Below, piece after piece: positions 1 through 13,367 of a stretch of DNA of 64,000 nucleotides. The stretch is from Eonycteris spelaea (taxonomy: Eukaryota > Chordata > Mammalia > Chiroptera > Pteropodidae), in NCBI GenBank assembly GCA_003508835.1, contig PUFA01000224.1:1860001-1924000 (forward strand). Reading direction: 5' to 3'. How positions within the stretch are numbered: position 1 is the stretch's first letter; each line of letters opens with the position of its first letter. Under the pieces are notes generated by a model. It did no database searches. It was not told the DNA's origin and was given only the letters and a program-made list of their open reading frames with translations. The translations under genes were made by a program, and so were the position numbers.

Positions 1-2978
1 ATTTTCATTTTGTCTAGAATGAATTCATACCTTGATTGTTGATTTTCTTGGCTGCCTTCCTTAGAATTAGTTTTTTTCTCGCGTGTTTTCAATTTTCTTT
101 CAGTTGGCCTTGAATTGGTCTGTCTCTCCCCTCTCGCCACCTCTCGAGTGCATGATTCCCTATTAGCTGGTTTTGCTGTAGCTTTCCCTCAGCCTCCCAG
201 GACACCCAGCTCTGTGCTGGTATTAGAGATTTCACATATTCATTAACATAGTCATGAGCCAAGTCCCGGCTAGGAAGCTCTGTCTTCTTGTTCCCCTTGC
301 CCTGGGCGGGTAGATTAAGTAAGCCATAGCTCCAAGAAGTGGTAGCGTGTGATTTTCTTTCTCACCTCTTTTTCTGGGGCAAGGGAACCCCAGCCCAGCC
401 TGTGGCTTCCACTGGCGAGCCCGGACCTGGTGCCTCGACTTGCAGGGTGCGCTTCGAGACTCCATTCCCTGAGTGATGCAAATGCCCGCTGTTGCTTGCC
501 TCCGCGCCTGGAGGCACTGGGCCTGCACCTTTAGCCCCACTTAACTAGTGTATGTTTCTGATCCACAGATATGTGTTTGGGTTTTAATTGAAGTTGTATC
601 TTTTTAATTTGCACTGTTTATACATTTTATCTGTCACTCTTTGGAGAGGAAAGACACCCTTAAAGCGAAAACTTACAAACGAGAAAACAAACTCTCCAAG
701 GACACAGAACTAAATATCGGAGCCAGATATTGACCTTCCATCTGAATGACTGCAAAGTTGCTGCTGGAAACACATCACAATTACTTCATTTCTTTCTTAG
801 AAACACGTGGTTGTTCTTCTATAGCCTCCTAAACAAAGACCATATCAACTTCTTACTGAATCACAAAATCGCTCATTTAGACAGCTTTACAAATTTTAAA
901 TGAATTTGTCAGCATCGGTCAACTGGTTATGGAAATCTAAATTGCCATAATAACTAGTTTCTTGCAGGTGATCTATCACTTATAACTTGACTATATGATA
1001 CTAATTACAATGAATAATTATAATATTAACAGAGAGGCTTTTAATCGCATCAATAGTGCTAATATTTGTATGCCAGGCACTTAGACACTGGAGTAGGAAA
1101 GGACACAAAACATGGTCCCAGCTCTCAAGAGCTAGACAGATAGTACCTGGGTTCAAAAATGCTTACTATGCATGAAAAGATAACTAAAAGGAAGACCAGG
1201 ATAAATGCATGATGGTCTAGGGTGATTAAGAAAGTTGCACTGAGCTGATAGGAGTTAAACAGTTTTTTAAAAACGGCACCTCCATGCCCGCCTGCGTGAT
1301 TGATTTCATTATTCCTGTTAGAAAATCTCTCCCTCCATTGGAAAATACAGCAGCGCATCTCTTTCTCCAGCAAACTAATATTTTTGCCTGGCTCAACAGC
1401 CAGTGATTTTATTAAGGTGTGATAAGGTAGCCTAATATGATTTTATTAACCCATAACGCCAGAACACAGTCTCAGATAACATTTTCAAATTATGAACAGC
1501 ATAAACAATGTGACCAACTTTAATTTCAAGGAACTTCCCTTTCAGCCAAGGTCACGGAATAAGGAAGTCAGCGAAATTGAAACATTTACTTGGAGAAAAT
1601 AATAATCCACTGCTTCGATGGCTGGGGAGAAAAGAGAAGCCTTTGGATCTACGTTTTAAAAGAAAGTCCCCCTGAAATTGAAGTTGATTTTAAGTGTTTT
1701 TAATCTAAAACCAACTGGAGGGGAGCATCAGATTTTGTTTATAGGTTTTCCCTTCTTTTCTCTATCTCCTACCCATTCCCCTCTCCACTACCACTTCCCA
1801 CTCACCTAATCCCAACCCCCGTTTCTCCCTATGAAGGAAAATGAGAAGTCAAACAAATTAAAAACTCTGGATGCATTTTCCATGGGTGTTTGCTCATTGC
1901 TTTTACTTTTCCTGGTTTAATTCACACAACGACAAGGTACCTAAGTCAACTATTTGTCAACTATTTGGTCTAAGCCCATGAGTGAGACATGACGGTCCAC
2001 AAACTGACCTCAAATTCTAATGTCAGTTTTTCTTTTCTCAAGAATAAAAGTCTTGCACTGCCTGCTGTCTCGTGTGAAAACCAGTTGCCTCAATATTTTG
2101 TCTAGTTTTAGAATTGTTTACAGGAGGGTCCAAACAAAGAAGATGTGCTTTTCGGGGGTTGGGGGGGGGGTGCCTGTTATTTGCTAAGCATTATAATATG
2201 CTGAACATATTTTTTTCAGGTAATAACAGCATTTGCTGTGAATGAACTAGCTATCTGTCATTTTCAATATATCATATCTCATGTACTCTACGACTCATTG
2301 ATTGTAAGATGCACCATTATTTTAAAAACACTGAAGCAAAAAGATGCTGTTGATTAAACATAATTTCTTGATAATCATCCTTCATGATGAATGTATCAGT
2401 CACATCGACCTCTTGTTGATTTGAATTTCTTTCGACTATGCTAAAAAATTTGGCAATCTTTCCTGCCTTCAGATTCATGGCCTGGAGGGTATTGGGCAAT
2501 CTTTTTGCAAGTTTCTCAATGCAAAATGCAGCTCAGCTTTATTTGCTTGTCTCTTCCTTTTTATGACCTATATAAAGTTCTTGACTATTGTTTGCTGAGA
2601 AAATATGGAATTGCAGTTACTTCCCCAACAATGAACATTTGTTTCACTGACAACATCTCTAGGTTTTACCGCTGTTTCTGTGTCCTACGCCCACAAGGAG
2701 CTTTCATTGCCATGCCAGATTGTGCTGTAACCTTTCCCAAGACATGTTAAGTAGCACTTAAAGTCAACCTGCAGCAATACACATTACTTAGTTCAAGCGA
2801 TATCAGTACGCATAACCAAGGCCAAGTTCATGCGTCTGTGTGCAGTGACAACCACAGACCCTCTAGTGTCCAGTGGTTGTAAGATGCCATGGATTGTGAC
2901 AAACGTCCTGATTTCGAATGTTAAAATGTAAAAAAAAAATCACATCTTTGCATTGATTGAATGTGGTAAGCATAAAGT

Positions 2979-2980
<2 letters not shown>
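1..2980. other. Intergenic DNA, far upstream of CCK
   Basis: No gene is recognised. Most of 560-2500 is AT-rich with no codon structure on either strand, and the short open frames have no recognisable similarity. A stretch at about 1050-1130 (gccaggcac followed by a 'tctcaagagct' phrase) looks like a worn MIR or L3-type remnant. A run of ten Gs sits near 2161-2170. Nothing else stands out. Confidence 0.6.

Positions 2981-3014
<34 letters not shown>
2981..3014. repeat. (AC)17 microsatellite
   Basis: Uninterrupted AC dinucleotide tract of about 34 bases in intergenic DNA. It makes artificial poly-Val/Cys open frames on the opposite strand. Confidence 0.97.
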
Positions 3015-3017
<3 letters not shown>

Positions 3018-6000
3018 ATATTACATAAAACCATATCCAAAAGGAAATAATTTCCTCGCAAAAGGTCTAATTGCTGTTCCCACTTTGACAACTTCAAGAG
3101 CACTTTAAAGTTGCCTCGCCATTGATCTGTTTGTTGGCCTAGTTTTGCAAGCTGGGCTACAATTTAAGCACAGGGCTCATAAATGAAAGTAATTATAGTG
3201 TGGGCACTGTGAAGGACATCCCTGGCTCCCACCACACACGCACCCAGCCAGAAGAGTGTAAACCATCCTAACCACAGCGCTTTCCTGCAGGGACTGACCT
3301 TTTCGGGCTGCGTGATTACTGTGAATGTCTGTCCCAAGGATAAGGGAAAAAGACCCAGCTCTTGAACTTGTAACCTTAATGAGCATGATACCACCCAGGG
3401 CCCTTGGGGCTGAACCCTGCTGGTGAGCTACGGAAGCCCCGTGTAGAACAAAACCTCACAGTGGGGAAGCTGGGGTATGCGTTCCCACCAGTCGCTGGTT
3501 GAGGGCGGCTCCTGTGGTCAGCGTTCACTCTCCGGAACTTGAGCAGGCGCCCCTTCCAGAGAGAACACTCTGGCCAAGAGTCACAGGGGCTGGCAGCTGG
3601 GATCAGACTGTCTCACACAGGAGAGTAAGGGCTGAAGAGACACAGGCAGGGCACTCATGTCTGATAAAGCGTCTGCATTAATACGTGAGGGCCTGCTCTG
3701 GGAAGGTAAGTTTTTTCCAATCATAGGCCTAGCGCCTGGTCCTTTTTAAAGCAGCAAGAGCATTGTTATGGGTGGAAGAAAAAAAAAAAACAACCTACAA
3801 GCATAGCCAGGAAAGCAACAGCATTTCTCCAGCAGACGCGTCCTTTAGACCCATCTGTATCTTCCAAGGAAAGCAGATTGCCTCGCGCGTTCCGGGGCTT
3901 TGGCTGGTGACAAAGCCAGCTCCTCGCTTCTGATTTCCCCAGCTGTGTGTACAGCACAGGCGACCGACCGCCTTTAGCAGCCTGGCAACTCCCGCGGCGA
4001 TTAGGGTTGCCAAGAAGTGACTGCACATTCACGCCGGCGGAATGCATCCATGCTTTCCCTTGAAAATTAGCATCTTGTTAGACAAGGGGTCGTCCATGGG
4101 GAGCCCGGGATCAACCTCCTAAGACGGGACAGCTTTACTGGATTTGCGCTTTCAGAGTTGCTCTCCCCGGCTTGGACTTCAGCGGAGCCACTGCCCTCCG
4201 AGGAGAGGGAGGGTGACCGTCGGGGAGCCCTGGCCGATCTGTGTAATTGAGATCTTCTCTCCTCTCTGCTCCCCTGGGTGATCTCCTCCTCGGCGTCTCA
4301 TTCTATCAGTCTTTCTGTTCCCAGGGGGCTGACAATGCAAGTTTTCTCTGTCCCCAAGGCCTCGCCTCGCACGCTAAGGTTCACGCCACTGCGAGTTCAC
4401 AGTGTTCCACGAAGCGAACGCCGTGGTCCTACCCGCCTCGTTCGACGGTCACTCAAAGGGCCAGGAAACCAACGTGGCTGGCTCTGAGTTACACGCACAA
4501 GTGGGTCGGGAGGCCTACGGCGTAAATCTAATATTGTTTTCACTACGAAGTCCCCAGGGTCTGAGAAGAAAGAAATGTGCCCGGCTTGAGAAAGAGGACG
4601 TGTGTCTTGAACACTTCTCCAGGTCAAACGTTTACGCGCGCTGGCGCACCTGTTCCCCCCGGAACAAAATAAGGGAGAGGTGAGTTTTTACAGTTCGTGA
4701 ATATAGCAGGGTCTTTCCTGAGGTTCGTGCTTAGGGGCTGCAGGAGACACTGTTGACGTGTCACCATATAGCCCCGCAGCCCACCTGAATTCACCTGCAG
4801 CTGCTAGGGACATTTTCTATACAGGCCGAGGACTCCCCACATCAAGTGCATCTCTCTTCTCTGCCTGAGTTAGGTCCCCACCTGCCACCGTGACCTTCCA
4901 ACAGGAGGACGTGGGAGTCGTGGATAAATGCTGCAGTGGGACAATTCTGAGGTGTTTTCTATACGGCTTCTCAGAGGGGCCCCAGCAACACTGGGTCCCA
5001 GCTGTCCCCAGCAGCGACCTGTTCATTGACCCCTACTTTGTGACTTTTCTCCCCTCCCTCAGGTTGGCTTCTGCGGTGCCCTCCCAAACATACCACCTGC
5101 ATGTAGGTCTTTGTCTCAGGGTTGTTGTTGTTGTTTTTTTTCTGAGATGACCCAAACTGAGACACAGACCCAAATATAAACCAACATTGTTGTTTCAAAC
5201 CGAGTCTCTTTTCCCTCCCCACTCCGCACTCCAGAAACTTATAAGAAACACAATCTGGCAGAGATGATCAAATTCTCACTCCTCTGCAAGTCCTCGGCAG
5301 CCCCTGAGCCCAGCCCCGCACAGCTCCCCGCTCAACTGGGGCCTGTCTGCTGCCAGCCATCTCTGGGGAAGTCTCTCCCGGGAGCCGGGAGCCGGTAAAC
5401 AAACTCCTTCCTTCACTCATCATCTTGGGCGCTAGGAAAATGTATGCCCAGATTCTTCATTTCCAGGCTGCCAATTTTTAGCATTTCAGCATGCGTGCTG
5501 CTAGTTTCTGCTATTCCTTAAGGAATGGACGCAGTGAAAATCTAAATGGAACTTTCACTTTCCCGGTAAAATTCCCACTGTCCAAATGCCACTCACTGCC
5601 TTTAGCATGAAATGATTTTCTTGTTTTCTCTTGCCTTTTGCACGTTGTCCCTATGCAAAGGAGCCCCAAACTTGCTTTTCCTAAAAACCTGAACCTCCAG
5701 AGAACCTCAGCTGTCTCTGCGCACCTCTGGGACCTCCTTTCGGGTCTTGGGCTTGTCCAGGAGAAGCTAGTGCAGATCGGATGCTGTGGTCAGGCCCAGT
5801 GGTCAGCAGCATCATGAGGAGAGAGAAGATGCTCCTGTGTACCTCTTCTCTCTTTGGCACACCCTCCAGCTCTGTCCTCCACATGCTCACACCACCTACC
5901 ACATCTTCCTGAGTCCCTGCCTTCATTCCCTGCTTCTGATGTTTGCCCTCCTACTTCTCCCAGATTGAGCCAGGAGAGTAAGAAACAGGTAGAGTGAGAG

Positions 6001-7689
6001 TAGGCCTTAAATGTCCAGGCTTCCATGGCCCGGGTCCCCAACACCACCTGACTCAACACCTGCTTTTCACATCAAATATTTCATACTCTTCCTTTACTGG
6101 CCTGAAGTACCATTGATGATACACCTGTACACGTCATAATACTTTTTTTTTACAATGTGCATTGTACTTTATTTATTTGATCAAAAGTCTTCTTCTGGTA
6201 CCTACAACATTTTACATAGTTGATCTCAAATGACTTCAGTTACTTCAGTGCATTGTATTTGGGTTTTCTATACTCAGGACTCTGTTAAGTTGTTGCTATT
6301 AATTGTATTCGGTTTGTTTTTTTTTTCCAAGATCAAGGTGGGTACTGTCATATAAAATCTTATTCTTAATTCTTTCTCTGGCAATTCTCTCCTGTATTCT
6401 TAGCTTTGCATAATTATACCTACAAAGAAATCAACACCCTAAAGTCACCAAGATGAGTCTGCCTACTCCAATGTCACATGATCTACCTCCCTCTTCCTGG
6501 GCTCTGCCATGGCAGCCATGGGGACAAGTGAGTGCCTCTAGCCCCACCTTGCATGTAATATTTTTAAAAAATCAATATTATGGCCCAAATATGACAATAT
6601 GAATATCAACTATATTCTCTACTACAAAAAAGAGCAATTTAAAACACAATGTGTATTCTCAACACTGTATATGGAATATTGAATAAGATATGAATATGCA
6701 TACTCCTTACGCAATGGTGGGGCCCAGCTAAGTAGAAGACAGAGGAAATGGTCAGACGCCTGCCTCTGTTTAGATGAGCCAGTCTGGATTTCAATCGAGT
6801 AACGCAATTCGCAACCGAATTTTACAGACACTTTTTCCTTTACATTGGATAATGTGAAATAAAGGTTAAATAATGCAAACACAGGACTTTGTGAATGGGA
6901 CAGCTAGACACCTGGGCCGATCGAGATGTCTCGCAGAGGGCTTTCGAACGCCACAAGCAACATCGAGGCCACCTCCTGTTAAAGGCCCAAATAAAACAAC
7001 GCACAATCTTCAGTTGATTTGACAGTCCTCACATTCTTGGAAAGTTTAGTTACGTTAAAACTGTACGAAATACTTTTTATTTTTATTTTTTATGTTACGT
7101 GAACTTGGTTTCTCAGCTTGGATAATTAGAGACAGGCCTTTCGCCCGCCTGTATGTCCAGTGGGTCATTTAGCGTCACAAGCTTGTCCGGACACCCAGCC
7201 TCCTGGCTCCCTCCCACCAAATGCCAGTTGGCACCCCCAATATTGTGCTCACCCGGAAAAGTCCCATCAATTTCCAAAAATGTCACTTAGAGGGCAGCAC
7301 CAGCCACACTGAGAAGCAGAGCCCACGCTTCGCCCCTTACCCAGGCCACAGGAATTCGAACAGAGCTGCGGCTCCTGCATGAGCCCCCAGAGGTGTAGCG
7401 GGGTCAGTTCTTCACCACCAGCGCTAACGCTGTCGGGCGGGGGGCAGGCTGAGGAGCTGGCGGAGAGGGGAGCCGAAGGGTTACTGAGCAAGACGAGATG
7501 AGTGTGCTGTCCTAGGCAGTCGAAAGTGACTGCCGTGGAGGGTAGCTTGGCACTATCTATCAAAATTCTAAATGTTCCTACCTGTCCATTCAGCAATGGA
7601 ACTACTGGGAGTTCTTCCCATAAGTAAACGGTGCTTGTGCAGAATTGTGGATATTCAAAGACCCTCAGTTATTATTGGAAAATACTGAA
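3015..7689. other. Intergenic DNA with a GC/CpG-rich patch
   Basis: No gene is recognised. The part from 3400 to 4680 is richer in G+C than its flanks and holds the CpG-dense patch listed separately. From 5400 to 7260 the sequence is ordinary AT-rich intergenic DNA with a short TTG run at 5125-5136. No splice-flanked conserved frame was seen. Confidence 0.55.
4365..4665. promoter_or_regulatory. Isolated CpG-dense segment (orphan CpG island candidate)
   Basis: I count about 27 CpG dinucleotides in roughly 300 bases, far above the flanking intergenic DNA, including a gCGCGCt cluster near 4636-4641. No exon, TATA box or conserved frame is attached. It lies about 10 kb upstream of the CCK start site. 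It could be a distal CpG-rich enhancer or unannotated promoter, or the remains of a CpG-rich LTR. Function is inference only. Confidence 0.35.
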
Positions 7690-8105
7690 AAAAAAAAACC
7701 CTGTTTTAATTTTATCAGTGGGGCATTGTCTAGATGAATGAAGGCATATCTACATACAATGGAGTATCCTATAGCTACTGAGGGTTAAAATTATGCCCAC
7801 ATTACAGAGCAACCTCAAATATATATTTTAAGGGGAAAAATACAGAGGACATTATGTATTATGGGCTTCTGCGTGGAGAGTTTATATGTGGTATGGGCGT
7901 GTGACACTTATTAATTTGCTGGTATATGCGTGGACTCTCTTTGGAAAATTTACTAGAATCTAAAAGCTCTCCTCGCCTCGAGGGAGAAGAAACTGGACTG
8001 AGGATAGACAGGGATAAAGGGTATTAGTTTTCACTATATGCCCTTTTCTACCTTTTAAATTTTGAATTATGGACACTTACTACCTATTCCAGTCATTGTA
8101 ATTTA
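7690..8105 (+). mobile_element. L1M/L1ME-type LINE 3' end fragment
   Basis: The phrase 'acatacaatggagtatcctatagct' type (caatggaatactatgcagc in the family), then an oligo-A-rich body and 'ttttaaattttgaattatg', follows the order of the 3' part of old mammalian L1M elements. Heavily diverged and non-coding. The exact subfamily needs RepeatMasker. Confidence 0.6.
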
Positions 8106-9300
8106 AGTTTTAAAACTCATAGCCTCCCCGTTAAGGTGTCTGAGAACAGCTGTGTCCCCAAGCTTTAACTTGAAGGAGGGGGACTGGCCGCCATCAAGCA
8201 CTAGGTGGGCTGAGAGGTGGGACATGTCTCTGCTGGAGACTGGCATAGTGCAGGAACACACACTTGTCCTCTGCTGCGGGAGGCCCCAGCTTCAGAGGGA
8301 AGCTGGATCTGCAGGACCACAAAACCTTGATCCTGCCCCTCAAAGAGTCTGACCCTCTCTGTTCATTTATGGCCATAGAGGCTTCTCCTAAAACTTCTAC
8401 AAAGGAAAGTGAGCCAAAGGACAGGCCCGAGGACACTGGTGGCCGGTTTCCCCGGCAACTGCTGCTTGTCTGGTTTTCCATGTTAGTTTGAAAAGCAAAG
8501 GCTCTCTCTGTGTGGAGATCAATCAGCTGCCATCTATTCGTGAGGCACCTCTCCTTTCTGATGGCAGTTACGTCCCCGGCTGAAAGAATGGTGCTAATAA
8601 CAATTCCTGTGGCTATTTGGGAGTCGGTGACCCAGCCCGAGAGCCAGAACATGCTTTTTATTCACCACTATATACCTTGTCAATCCAGTCATCCAATCTG
8701 ACTAAGACTTGCTCGCTATTATTATTATTGTTATTTATCGATCGCTTAACATGTGTCCAGCATAATCCTTGCTTTGGATGAACAAGTCGTGATGTCTCTC
8801 CTCTGCCATATTGACAGATGGGATGTTTATAGAAAGAGTTCAGGCAACAAATGTTTATTGACCAATTTCTATGTACCAAGCACTGTTGGAGAAAATTTAA
8901 GGTAAAATATAGTAGCTCCAATGCCGAGCATCTGCAAAGTACTAGCAGCAGGCCAGAAAGCTAGGGAATTAATGAGCCCTTCCCGGGGACTGTCTCCAAC
9001 TGTTGACTAACTAGAGCTGATGTGTAAATACTCCAGCTCCCTCAGCCCCTCAGGTGAGATAACTCTGAAGAATGTGTTCTATGCTGGCCCCGACTGTTTC
9101 CCAGTGGGACTGGACACCAGCCACACGCGTCCCTCGCCATGTATCGTCGTGATCTTGCTGTTGCTCTTCTTAGCACAGCCTGCCTCACTCCCCCCGCTGG
9201 TGGCTGGATTCATGAACCTGGAATGAGAGTGTTTTCAAAGTCCTCCCTGGATGTCAGACTCCTTGATTCCACTGACCTTACAGAAATGCCAGTGAAAGGA
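8106..9300. other. Intergenic DNA
   Basis: No gene is recognised. 8715-8890 has two MIR/L2-like tails ('tttattgaccaatttctatgtaccaagcactg' type wording, split by other sequence) and an ATT-rich run at 8718-8738. Open frames of 152 aa and below have no recognisable domain and no splice context. Confidence 0.5.
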
Positions 9301-9304
9301 TATG

Positions 9305-9657
9305 ATGTATGTTGCAGTCTGTTGTGCATTAAATGTTTACGTCCTCCCCAAATGCGTACACTGAAGCCCTCATCCACAGAGGAGGTGGGACTTTTGGAAG
9401 GTAATTAAGTCTGGATAAGATCAGGAGGGTGGGATCCTCGGGACGGAATTCGTGCCAGTGCCCTTATCGGAAAACCCTGGAGCTTGTGCTCTGTCTCTCC
9501 ACCTTGAGGGGACAGGGCAGGAAGACAGTCATGGGTAAGCAGGGAAGAGACCTCTTGCCAGGACCTGATCGCGCTGGCCTCCGGAGCTCAGTGAACTCAG
9601 CCTCCAGGCTGTGAGAAATAAACAAGCATTTGGGAGTTTGTTGCAGCAGCCCGGGCA
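9305..9657 (+). mobile_element. Solo LTR remnant, ERVL-MaLR (MLT/MST-like)
   Basis: The landmarks of this LTR group follow in order: 'ggaggtgggacttttggaaggtaattaag', 'gatgaggtca..gggtggg'-like text, 'agtgcccttat', 'cctccaggctgtgagaaataaa' and 'gttgcagcagccc'. It is an old non-coding LTR in the sense orientation, with no internal retroviral genes nearby. Confidence 0.75.
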
Positions 9658-12640
9658 AGTTCCCTTGGCTCCTCTGTAGCTGTGTCCACTTCAGGCGTCT
9701 GCTTCTGTTTTCCGACCAAGGACTTTCTCTGCAATTGCGGGAACAGGGAGGCTTCACTGGAGGCGAAGGGGAAGCTGACGCCCCTGCAGCAGGCCTCAGC
9801 CAAGAGGCATGGGAGTCGGGGGGGGTAGATGCCCTGGCTCTCCTCTCCGCCTGAGGCGGGCTGGTTATGAGGTCCGTCACAGGCTGTATCTCATAGAGAC
9901 CCCAGTGGGACTGAGTCCACAGCAGTAACCCGCTCACCCACTCACCCGCTCAGCGATTTCCTCTCTGCCCTTCTCCCTCGCTGCTGCTTCCTTGAGCTCA
10001 CTCCCACACGAGCTCCCTGCACCCTCCTCTCGGCCCTGCTTGTGTGAGCGCCCGAACTAAGACAGGAGATTCAGAAGGAATTTATCATTAAGAAAAGGGA
10101 ACACTGGTCGCAGTGACCACAGGACTCCCTGCTTCTCGGTCAGATCATTCCATACAAGGACAGACGACATTGGCCATGGAGCCTTCGAAAGGTTCCAGGA
10201 CAAATAATGGCATTTCTGAAACATGTTGAGAGAAAAACTCGAGACCCAAAATAGAAGCCTTCAAAGCAAGACATAGCTAATCACAGCAAATAGTCTCCTG
10301 ATCTCCTTAAAATGGGGATCACTTGAAACAAGTTTAAATTCTGTGAATAATAAATTAGGAGGCTCTAATATGTCCCTGGAAATTCTACTTTAACTTTTCT
10401 ATGAATGTGAAATGGACATAAGTCTTTGGGATTCTGCCATGGCTAAAAAAAAAAAATTCCTGCGTTGAAAACTATCGCATCTGTTTCAGAGACTGCTCTT
10501 TGGGGGAACAGCCTCCCCAACTCTAACAGGACCTTGCTTCGATTCTATCTACCACAATCAGATGGAAATTTCTAGATCCCAAGACCAGTAAACAGTCACA
10601 AGCTTCCTCTCACCTCTGCTCCATCTCAAGTGCCACGTCTGGATATGGTTCCCGTGCTCTCAGTGCCCAGGAGAAGCAGTCACCTCCCACATCGTGGGCC
10701 CCAGTGGGCAAGTCTCGCTCAGTGGCAAAGGAGTGGAGGAGGGAGAGACAGAGGGGTTACTCACTGTTCTTTCCTATTCCTTTCCTGAGGCAAGCGGATG
10801 GGCTTAAGGTAAAATTAGATACCATCTCACACTTGGTGAAATACAAAAACAACCCCCAATCAAGGGGAAAGCCCCGTTACAACTTCCCTTGTCTTTATTT
10901 GCACTGAGAAGCAAGCCCGTTTCTCCTTAATATACATAGTGAGTTCTCCATAGTAAAGAGCCGGATGGGGACGTCAGGCAGGGGACATGAAGCAGGAGTA
11001 TGCACATGTTCTTGCAAGTTCATGCCCAGGCCTCCTCAAACCCTCTCCCAGCTCCACCTTTCCCCTCAGGATCTGTGCCTACTGCCTGGACCATTGACTA
11101 TCTGACTCCCCACTAAAATGGAAGCTCCATTTAAAACAGAAAGTTTGTCTGTCTTGCTCCCTGCTCTATCTCAACAGTGGCTGGGAAACAATTGGTGTCT
11201 TTTGTAGGATTATCCTGAAATGAGACAAAGCCTTAGGGGCCAGTGGTCTGTTTGCGGGATGATCCCAGATAGCAGAAGTGAGGGAATAAGAAGAGTAAGT
11301 CAAGAGAGAGGAAAAGCCCTAAAGGGATGGTAACAAGGTCACTGCTGCAGGCAAATGAACTCTGAAAAGTGTCCAGAAGTTTCTGAAGTGTCCATTAATA
11401 GGATGGGAAACCAGGAGGGTGGGGAGGCTTGTCCTCTGGGCTGTTAAGACGCTGTTCTTCCAGGCTGAACCTCCGCGGGGCCCGAGCTTTGAGGCAAAGG
11501 CGTGCAGAGGGGAGCTTGGGAAGCTCGAGGCGGGAACGCTGTCTGAGTGCCCAAAGCTGCCCAGCCCAACTGCAGCCAGAGCCAGAGGCGGCACATGTAG
11601 CTGTCGTGACGGGCACCAAAAGCATGGGCCTTAGCAGGCACTAAGCAAATATTTTGTAGTGAATGAATGGATTCGCATTACAGCAGATGTGCACGTGCAT
11701 TACAGGGGAGTTGCGGGCCCCAGGCTCATTTTGCTTTAAAACAACAGTCGGAGTTATTAGTGCCCTCAGACCTATGAAGAAGGAAAACTTGTTACTAATG
11801 CCCAGGAATTCAGACCTCTTTTTAATTTTATTTTCCCAGAGGGTTTTCTATAATACATCCCTGGTCAGAATTCCCGTTCCCGGAAGGGAAGTGGCTACAG
11901 CTTTATTGGAAATTAAAAAGGTTCTTTGCATGAGCTCTCCTTCCAGGCTCTGACAAGTCTTGTCACCTTCAGTGCCTCCTTGGGACATTTCTACTCAGGC
12001 CTCTTGGCCATTTCCTCTGTGGTTCTTTACGAGCGTCCCTTCTTCCACTCACACCTTTTTGCTGTCACTCCTCAGAAGCTGCCTAGAAGTGGCCACACAT
12101 TCTACCTGCCCTCTTCGGTACTCTCTGTGGCTCCCAGGCTGGCGGCCACCACCCACATGTCAAAGGCTCTGGCCCACGCCCCCAGGGCCCCTCTGTTCTG
12201 CGCTCTGGGCTCAAGTTCCCATTGGGCTCTTGAACCATCCATACAAGCCATGAGCTCAATCCCATTGTTGGATGCATTACCTACCCCACCCCATGTCCCA
12301 AACCTGCTTTTCCTCCCGAATTCCCTGCCTTGGGTGGTACTCCACCAACTTGGTCTTCCAGTCTGATCTTCCAGCCCGGTACGTCAAGGTCAGCCTCAGT
12401 CACCTAGCCTTACCCCGACCTGTTTCTTGAACACTAAAAGATTAATAGTGGCTGATCTCAAGTGATGGAATTTTTCTTCTTTTCTCTACTTTTATTTATT
12501 TTCTGAATTATCTCTAACGAACACATTATTCTCATACTGTTTAGTACGCTCCATAATAATGAACAGGTTTTATAATGGTTTATTATCCTCTTGTTCCTCT
12601 CCAACCCCGACCCCCTCACCCGTTCCTGACTTACAGTCTC
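9658..12640. other. Intergenic DNA with possible L2/MIR scraps
   Basis: No gene is recognised. 11080-11200 ('aaaatggaagctcc', 'tttgtctgtcttgctccctgctctatc') and 11620-11670 ('aggcactaagcaaatatt..tgaatgaatgg') look like L2/MIR 3' ends. The rest holds short shadow frames only. Confidence 0.5.
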
Positions 12641-12905
12641 TCGCCCCTCAGAACTCCTTTCGATCAGACTAGTCTTTCTAAAACCCAAACCTCATTTCTC
12701 TGCTCCCCTCATCAAAGCGTTTCTCTGGAATCATCTCCTGTCACCTCCCACCCAAAGTTCCCAAATACATCAAAATCACCTGAGGGCTGTTTGTTTCCTT
12801 TTTTTCTGCTCCCCCATTATGTCCATGACACATGCCCAGTGTCTAGCACAAAGCAAGTGTTCAATGAATGTTCATTAAGTGGTTGGAGGGAAGGGAGTTA
12901 AGTAA
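12641..12905 (+). mobile_element. L2/MIR-like 3' end
   Basis: A weak match to the ancient L2 tail, ending in 'agtgtctagcacaaagcaagtgttcaatgaatg', the typical 'agcacagtgcctggcacatagtaggtgctcaataaatg' ending in worn form. Non-coding. Confidence 0.5.
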
Positions 12906-12929
12906 CAGGCTTGGGGTGGGGGAGGTCTG

Positions 12930-13081
12930 TAGCAGTGGTTCTCAAAGTGTGGTGAGGGAAACACCCCAAAGGCGTCTGAGAACTTCTTTAAACCGCAAAT
13001 TCTTGGGTTCCCACTTCAGATCTATTGAATCAGAAGCTCTGGGTCTTGGAACAAGCCTTTGGGTGCTTCTGCTCTATAACA
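12930..13081. mobile_element. MER5A-type hAT-Charlie DNA transposon
   Basis: Begins 'agcagtggttctcaaagtgtgg' and continues with 'gggttcccacttcagatctattgaatcagaa', the body of the non-autonomous MER5A element. Its far end is worn. An ancient placental or therian relic with no coding capacity. Confidence 0.8.
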
Positions 13082-13314
13082 AGTTTATGTTTGCAGACAT
13101 GTCTTGGCCAAGGTCACAAATAAAACTACTTTCTTCAACTGACCACACAAACCTTAGCAGCCCTGTGGGAAAATCGCTGGGGTGGGGGGGGGTGGTGTGG
13201 AAAATCAGCTGCTCTGGGGCAAAAAGGTTGTAGAAACACAGCAGCCTTTAGGGTTTGGAAAGGGGAACGGAACCATAGGGGACTCCCCGCCGAGCTCCCC
13301 GACACCAAGACACC

Positions 13315-13318
<4 letters not shown>

Positions 13319-13367
<49 letters not shown>
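13319..13367. repeat. (CA)n microsatellite
   Basis: About 24 uninterrupted CA units, roughly 1.3 kb upstream of the CCK start site, just outside the CpG island. Confidence 0.97.

Noticed and set aside
13319..13367. CRISPR-like repeat array at CA tracts
   Set aside because: Simple dinucleotide microsatellites without spacers; eukaryotic DNA.
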